A stretch of DNA of 64,000 nucleotides from Prostheceraeus crozeri (lineage: Eukaryota > Platyhelminthes > Polycladida > Euryleptidae), in assembly GCA_907163375.1 (NCBI GenBank), contig CAJQUW010004740.1:139501-203500 (forward strand), read 5' to 3'. The first letter of the stretch is position 1. Each line of letters opens with the position of its first letter. The position numbers and the translations under genes are program-made. The notes below the pieces were generated by a model, which made no database searches, was not told where the DNA came from, and saw nothing but the letters and a program-made list of their open reading frames with translations. Of the stretch, positions 59,186-64,000 are shown piece by piece.

Positions 59186-59458
59186 TCACTCGCGAATATC
59201 AATGTCAGCGAACACTTTTATCCCTCTTCTATCAATATTTGGATCATCTAACTTTCTCACAATTTCCCAGGGAGATATCACGGAATAATCAGTTACAAGA
59301 GAATCGACGAATTCATTAAATCGTCCTCTAAACGTGTATTGCTTCAAAAAACGAACACGAAAATCCCCATTCTCAAATCTGCTGATAATCTGAGCCACGA
59401 AATGTTTTTTCGAAAGTACTTCGAAATGTACTTCGGAGTTCATTGACATAACCCGATT
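59186..59458 (-). pseudogene. Transposase C-terminal segment, separated by PLE insertion
   Basis: Minus-strand frame reading HFVAQIISRFENGDFRVRFL, then SLVTDYSVISPWEIVRKLDD and RRGIKVFADIDIRE before the stop at 59,186. The pattern (VAQI ... G-x-x-x-V-x-F-L ... W-E-I-V-x-K-L ... P ... R-R) is that of the small C-terminal domain found after the catalytic region in this transposase-like family. It lies on the same strand as the main gene at 61,045-63,034 and in the right order. The PLE between them is therefore the likely cause of the split. Confidence 0.55.
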
Positions 59459-59462
59459 CTGC

Positions 59463-60011
59463 ATGGAACATTCCTATTTTATGTGTGGTGATCGAATATA
59501 TCAGCAGACTGATGGCCTTTCTATGGGCAGTAGTTTGAGTTGCGTCGTTGCAAATATTTACATGCTACACTTTGAGAAAGTTGCCAAAGAATCTGCTCTT
59601 GCCTCTCAGCGATATTTCCCGTCCTGCTGGCTTCGATACGTCGATGACATTTTTATACATTGGACTCGTTCAACTGATGATATCGACGCTTTCTTGACTT
59701 TCATGAATTCAGTGAGACCCTCTATCGATTTTACATTGGAGTTAGAGAAGTCATCAAAACTGCCGTTTTTAGACGTCATGGTTGAGAAGCTCGATAACCA
59801 GGTGGTTTTTCACACATTTAGAAAACCAACTCACACAAACCTATATTTAAACAGAAAGTCATGCCGTCATCCCAGTATGTTCCGGGGTCTCATCAAAACA
59901 ATGGTACACAGAGCTCATTCTATCTGCTCACCCGAATACTTGAACCAAGAGTTAGCGATGTCAGATCGTATATTTCGCGCTAATGGCTTCTCCCATCGTG
60001 AAACTAGATAA
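59463..60011 (+). pseudogene. PLE reverse transcriptase, partial
   Basis: Contains the signature blocks of Penelope-type RTs: QQTDGLSMGSSLSCVVANIY, the catalytic WLRYVDDIF box, KLPFLDVMVEKL and FRKPTHTNLYLNRKS, HPSMFRGLI. PLE RTs are related to telomerase RT rather than to LINE RT, and the G-L-S-M-G-S form of the QGxxxSP block is diagnostic. The upstream RT portion is absent. The downstream linker to the GIY-YIG domain is present in pieces. Confidence 0.85.
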
Positions 60012-60194
60012 ATCTTCGTCCACCCTAAAGAACAACTCAGTGATAAAAATGATGAATCATCACGTTCTCCTGATTGTGTGATACCGTATATCCCTAGATT
60101 ATCGGAGTCCATATCAACTATTCTCAGAAAGTTAGACATAAGAACATGCTTCAAGTCAAAAACTACACTTAAAAGGTTGTTAGTGAAAAAAACG

Positions 60195-60510
60195 GCCTCT
60201 CAAATCAAAGGATATTGGAGTTGTCTATCGTCTCAAATGTAGTGATGCAGCGTGCTCATGGAATTATGTTGGCGAGAGCTCCCGGACAATAGACGACAGA
60301 CTCAAAGAACATAAGCGTAATGTATAAATAATCTCTCCTAATTCGGAGGTAGCTCATCATGTTCTACAAAGTGACCATGAGATTGATCGGTCAGGGTGTG
60401 AGGTGATAGACAGGAAGCGACACTTAAAGAAAAGAAGGATCAAGGAAGCCCTGTGGTCCAAGAAGCACTCCAGCGTCAACAAGATTGAGGTCAATATTGG
60501 ATCTCCTTAG
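60195..60510 (+). pseudogene. PLE GIY-YIG endonuclease
   Basis: Reads GVVYRLKCSDAACSWNYVGE and RTIDDRLKEHKRNV, then EVAHHVLQSDHEIDRSGCEV and RKRHLKKRRIKEALWSKKHS to the stop at 60,510. The G-V-V-Y ... Y-V-G pair is the GIY-YIG core. The following R, the H-x-x-x-x-H histidines and the basic helix with a glutamate match the PLE version, which nicks DNA for target priming. Belongs to the 59.4-60.8 kb PLE; a fossil. Confidence 0.8.
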
Positions 60511-60725
60511 ACGAACATTCTATGACTCGTTTTTACACTACTCTTTTTAGATGTTTCTTTCCTTCACATTACTTCTACAATGGTTAAGTAACATATAATG
60601 ACCACTTTTTACTCTCTAAGAATGCATCTTTAGTGTTTTCCACATCTGTTTGTCACGTTTGACTTGATAAATACTCACAGTGTCATGTACATTTTCATGT
60701 CATGTCAATTTTATTCCGTGAACAT

Positions 60726-60746
60726 GCCGGTAGGACACCGGCGAAA
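60726..60746 (+). ncRNA. Degenerate hammerhead-like hairpin
   Basis: GCCGG (60,726-60,730) pairs with CCGGC (60,738-60,742), directly followed by GAAA (60,743-60,746). The upstream GTGAACAT is a poor match to CTGATGA. It lies 216 bp after the GIY-YIG stop, where PLE ribozyme motifs normally occur. Confidence 0.35.
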
Positions 60747-61044
60747 TGCATCGGTCAATAACTAGAGTGCCTTTTCACTTCACCGAATATCTAACGGTTG
60801 CCCTGCCCTCCCACATTGAATCATATGGCTAAGCAGGGATTATTTCGTCAGGCCTGATCAATGTTTGCAGTCAGAAGCTATAGGAAGAGGCTTGATAATG
60901 TAGCTTTAGGCCTACTGAATGAGCAAGACTAGAAGGCAACAACAGTTCATTTCTATTCATGTCGCTCTCCGCAGATAGGCTACATGTAGGCCACGGTCCG
61001 TAAAAATGCAGCAAATCCTGCAGTTGAATTTTGATCGTTAATCA

Positions 61045-63034
61045 TCAGAGTAAGCATTCATATCTACACAAAAAGTGACATGATAAAATATGAAATAACT
61101 CACCCTTCATGTCAGGCAAGTTTGACTTCCAATCTATCTTTCTGTCGATTTCCTCTTTGGACACAGTGGTTATCAAAATATCCACATTTTTTGTCAAATC
61201 GCATAAATCTCCCAGGTTATCAATAAACTCTCCACTCGAAACATGCGAATCCCATGTTCGTTTCAAAACAGCGCCGACGCCATCCGCTGCGCTTTTACCG
61301 TGCCCACTCTCACTGAAATACCATTCTAGAGAATCGATATGCAAAAAATCGCAAAGTCGAGCAAGAAGCTGAACAGTAAAACGGTTACGGTACTGTGAAC
61401 TAGGGCTATCAGAGAAGATGATCAATTTCTTTACATATGTCCTGTCAATCAAATCGAGAGCTTTGTGAATATGTGTCACCACTGCTTCGGCTGTTTTCCG
61501 CCTGTCCGTACTTAGTGTCGCAAAACATTTCGGTTCCTCATTTTGTGCATATGCTACTCCTTGGTGAATAGTGATTTGCTCATTGTAGCCGAAGTGTGCC
61601 GAATTTACTTCATTCCCGAATTTCATTGTGTAATTTTCACTGAAATCCACCAGCAAACAGATTTCATCTGTTGACATCATTTGCTTCGCTAGCCTCATTT
61701 CATGATATTGGTTAGTGAAGGAGAATTGGTGATATGCATACATTTCCATCGCAGTTTCACATTTCAGAGCTAGCTTCTGGACAGAATCAGTGAGTTGAAC
61801 ACGCTTGGTGACTGCTACCGAGACTTCTCTGTCTTTGATTCGCTGCCATTGGACATAAGGAATTGTTGACAACGATGACAAAAATGACCAAATCTTCCTC
61901 CCTTGGACACACACTCCTTGATTGACATTCTGGACACAGGCGCGAACAGCACAACTCTGAATAAGGCGAACATACAATTTGTCGAAGATTTTCAGACATA
62001 CTTGATGACTTTAGAACTTTGATATTTCGTAATGCCTGGAGGAGCAATCGAGGATTTTCACATTTTATGCACATGCATAACTGTCTGTCAGAAAGCTTGG
62101 GCTTCACAACTTGTTTTGGCTTCAATGAAAAGAACAAGGACCGAGAAATCTTTTCTGTTGAATTTTCGGACATATATTTCATGTGCAGGTCACTGATAGA
62201 AAACAGCAGATACCTCTTCTGAAAAGACTGTCCACGAATCCTAATAAACTCTTTCTTCCCTGATGCAAGTCTGGAATTATCATCACGACAATAGAAGGAA
62301 ATGACTGAGTGACGAATTGGATTTGACCGAGTAATGTTGATGGTAGCATTATTTATGGTCCTGCAATCTGTCTGTAGCAACTCTCTCTCAGATGACTCTT
62401 GGCACCAAGAAACTTTCTACTGACGTCTTTTAGCATGCTGGCTAATTTTCTGCGCATTTGGTACTTTCTCTTTATTGACTTTATCAGGGCTAGGTGAACA
62501 TTTATCATCAACTTTACTTTTTTGAAGATTTCATGGCAATTTCTGATGAGGCATTTGGACCATCGTGACACAAAGGTAGGCCCACACTTCCACCTTGGGC
62601 TTTCAATCTCTCAATTCTCTTTTGAAATTTGCGCACTTGCTTTTGCAGTGCAATGTTTCTGTAATTTTGGAGTTTAACCTTTTCCCTCCTCTTTTTTATT
62701 TCTCGTTTTCTTGCTGCACGCCTCTTTGAATCACTGGCAGATCTAGCAGAAGACGAACATGGAGATGATACTCTTGAATTTGTTGCGCTCACAGATTCTG
62801 GTTCATTTGGTTCATTTTGTAGAGATTGGTTTTTAGTTGCTCTGTACTCTCTCATGTATAGTTTTCTTTTTCTTGCAAGAAGACGTTTCTGCCTAGGATC
62901 ACTATTTTCCTTGCATTTGTGATAAGATCTTAGTGCTGCTCCCTCACCTTCATCAAACGTTCTCCGACATCTTTCTTTAACTTTTCTCGGTATCTCCTCT
63001 TTCTCTCAAGCATCTTTTGTCTATCAGGGGCCAT
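61045..63034 (-). pseudogene. DDE/D transposase-like gene (N-terminus and catalytic core)
   Basis: The start ATG at 63,034 gives MAPDRQKMLERKRRYREKLK, a basic N-terminus. It is followed by ARKRKLYMREYR, a basic coiled coil (LQKQVRKFQKRIERLKAQ, near 62,610), ISFYCRDDNSRLASGKK and QKRYLLFSISDLHMKY, a Cys-rich patch (CMCIKCENP; CSRLCPECQ), then the catalytic core. In the core LLVDFSENYT (first Asp), IIFSDSPSSQYRN (second Asp, 79 residues on) and GHGKSAADGVGAVLKR (His and third Asp, 42 residues further) fit an RNase-H-fold transposase. At least four frame changes lie between 63,034 and 61,900, so it is broken, unless sequencing indels are to blame. The superfamily is not certain; Sola-type is my best guess. 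Confidence 0.65.
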
Positions 63035-63549
63035 TTTGCAGAATACAGCCACTGTCGTTGTCGACCTAGCATGAACTGATGATTTCGTGAAGCAGCAAAA
63101 ATCTCTTTGTCTGAGAGCTGTCCAATCACAGCTATTGCTTGTGCGACGATTCGATGACGTACACACGTCGATAGCTTTTTACTTCGGAGTTCTATGTGAT
63201 GCGCAGGATGTGTTTATTGTAGTCAAAGAATTTGTTTGAAAAGTGGTGACATCTTCGAAACGGAAAAATTTCTAAAAGGACCTTATCAGTGGTGACATAT
63301 TTTAGCAAACCCTGATCATTCACAAAAGGAGGACTTCGTTCGTGTGGCGAAAGGTCTCTCAAACTAGCAAAAATTCAAGATGAATTTAGAGAATTATGTC
63401 TCAATGTTCGATAGCTCCCATCACTCTACAAAGTCAATTGTGAGCGCAAAATGTGCAGAATTCAACTCGCAATGCCTAAAAACTCACGAGACTAATAAAA
63501 AAACAATATATGGCTGATTTTGCTGAGGTGCTAACATAGATAGAAATGC

Positions 63550-63577
63550 GTAACTTGAGGGACGTCCCACAAGTTAC
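63550..63577. repeat. 28-bp palindrome of two fused boxes
   Basis: GTAACTTGAGGGACGT runs into ACGTCCCACAAGTTAC, sharing the central ACGT. The two halves differ at one position. Two copies of the GCGTCCCTCAAGTTAC-type box are thus joined head to head. Confidence 0.8.
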
Positions 63578-63720
63578 GATCTGTGCGTTTCTTCAATCTC
63601 TATCAAAGTGCAATGACAATTCAGAGGAACTGAATGAACAATTTAGCAGATAGCTCATTACCACTTCCTGACATACACTTGACTCAGTTCAAACTTTTTC
63701 CAGTTGTCCGGGAACTGGTG

Positions 63721-63914
63721 TGCCTCAAGTTACGAATTTGTGGTGTCAAATATCCTTCATTTTACTTTCAATTCATTCTCAACATTCATTCATGAGCAAT
63801 GAGACCGATTTTCTTGCGCTCCTTGCTTCATGATCATATAATAGTTTACCACAAGTAACTACTTCCATCAATATGCAGCTGCATCTTATAAAGCAAGGCG
63901 TCCCTCAAGTTACA
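63721..63914 (+). repeat. Further single GCGTCCCTCAAGTTAC boxes
   Basis: A partial copy, TGCCTCAAGTTACGA, at 63,721-63,735 and a full copy, GCGTCCCTCAAGTTACA, at 63,898-63,914, both in the same orientation as the left triplet. A weaker CACAAGTAAC lies near 63,850. Confidence 0.75.
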
Positions 63915-64000
63915 AATTGCGCGAGTTTTTTAGCTACTATTTCCATGCGACAGCATCATAATCAATTCTGTTACCGTAGGTGAAGAGACTTTCAACTCCA

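Larger units (their letters stand above)
59440..60780 (+). mobile_element. Penelope-like element, 5'-truncated, nested
   Basis: A fossil PLE on the plus strand. It keeps the second half of the reverse transcriptase, the GIY-YIG endonuclease and a 3' UTR with a degenerate hammerhead-like hairpin near 60,726-60,746. The 5' part of the RT is missing. It is broken at a few places. It sits between two parts of a minus-strand transposase gene. The 5' edge is somewhere in 59,400-59,465 and the 3' edge between about 60,770 and 61,040. No target duplication was found. Confidence 0.75.
58743..63914 (-). mobile_element. DNA transposon of uncertain superfamily, with nested PLE
   Basis: A minus-strand transposase-like gene (start 63,034, last recognisable codons at 59,186) is bracketed by copies of GCGTCCCTCAAGTTAC: three 21-bp-spaced copies at 58,743-58,801 beyond its 3' side, and several at 63,550-63,914 beyond its 5' side. 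Both clusters lie about 400-900 bp from the gene ends. I infer that these are subterminal transposase-binding boxes and that the whole is one element. Its true right end may lie past the window. The gene resembles multi-copy invertebrate transposase-like proteins, possibly Sola-type, but I cannot confirm the superfamily. A PLE inserted at about 59.45-60.8 kb. Confidence 0.55.

Noticed and set aside
59458-61110. Reading the gap in the minus-strand transposase as a single intron from the GTGAGT after MKG (about 61,103) to the CAG before 59,458
   Set aside because: The codon phase on the two sides does not agree and the acceptor lacks a pyrimidine tract. A PLE insertion explains the gap better.
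1-64000. LTR retrotransposons, endogenous viruses or Polintons
   Set aside because: No long direct terminal repeats, integrase, protease, capsid or envelope-like frames were recognised. The long inverted termini found belong to small non-coding elements.
1-64000. CRISPR arrays, bacterial operons or riboswitches
   Set aside because: The sequence is eukaryotic in character. The 21-bp boxes at 58.7 kb have 5-bp spacers and do not form a CRISPR array.

Overview
This window looks like intergenic or intronic DNA from an AT-rich invertebrate animal genome. There are no prokaryote-style gene blocks and no long intact host gene. Almost every recognisable feature is a transposable element or a fragment of one, from lineages typical of invertebrates: an RTE-type LINE, a LINE with a C-terminal restriction-like endonuclease, Penelope-like elements (PLEs), tRNA-headed SINEs, Tc1/mariner and hAT DNA transposons, Harbinger-type MITEs and a DDE/D transposase gene of uncertain superfamily. 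The species cannot be fixed from the sequence alone. The SINE body motif GGCAGGAAGGGCATCCGG and the LINE mix would suit a protostome.

Layout. 1-4.2 kb: a SINE, a 950-bp hAT-type element, then a small PLE insertion built as a near-perfect palindrome with a 256-bp hAT MITE nested in its tail. 4.85-6.8 kb: a broken minus-strand RTE LINE. 7-15.5 kb: mostly featureless, with one Harbinger-type MITE and a second copy of the hAT-type element. 15.5-28.1 kb: two elements with long inverted termini, several SINEs, two copies of an 830-850-bp hAT family, and one possible host exon that resembles an Argonaute PAZ segment. 28-37 kb: nearly empty. 37.5-46.8 kb: palindromic MITEs, a second palindromic PLE insertion, a mariner-like element with long inverted termini, another possible host exon, and a SINE with a perfect 13-bp target duplication. 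49.9-54.5 kb: a tandem duplication, a Tc1-like element and more inverted-repeat elements. 54.6-58.2 kb: a GC-richer LINE with zinc finger, reverse transcriptase and CCHC/REL endonuclease. 58.7 kb to the window end: a minus-strand DNA transposon gene interrupted by a PLE and bracketed on both sides by copies of a 15-17-bp motif.

The two most unusual signals follow. (1) Two unrelated PLE tails at 3.2-3.9 kb and 38.05-38.35 kb are each arranged as inverted repeats of exactly equal arm length. Each arm carries a hammerhead-ribozyme-like core (CTGATGA, stem, GAAA) followed by CTAATAAA, and each insertion is flanked by an 11-12 bp direct repeat. (2) The 59.2-63.0 kb transposase gene is flanked by repeated GCGTCCCTCAAGTTAC boxes: a strict 21-bp triplet on one side, and a 28-bp palindrome plus single copies on the other. 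These look like the binding boxes of an uncharacterised transposon. Nesting order can be read in several places, for example PLE first, then MITE, at 3.2-4.2 kb.
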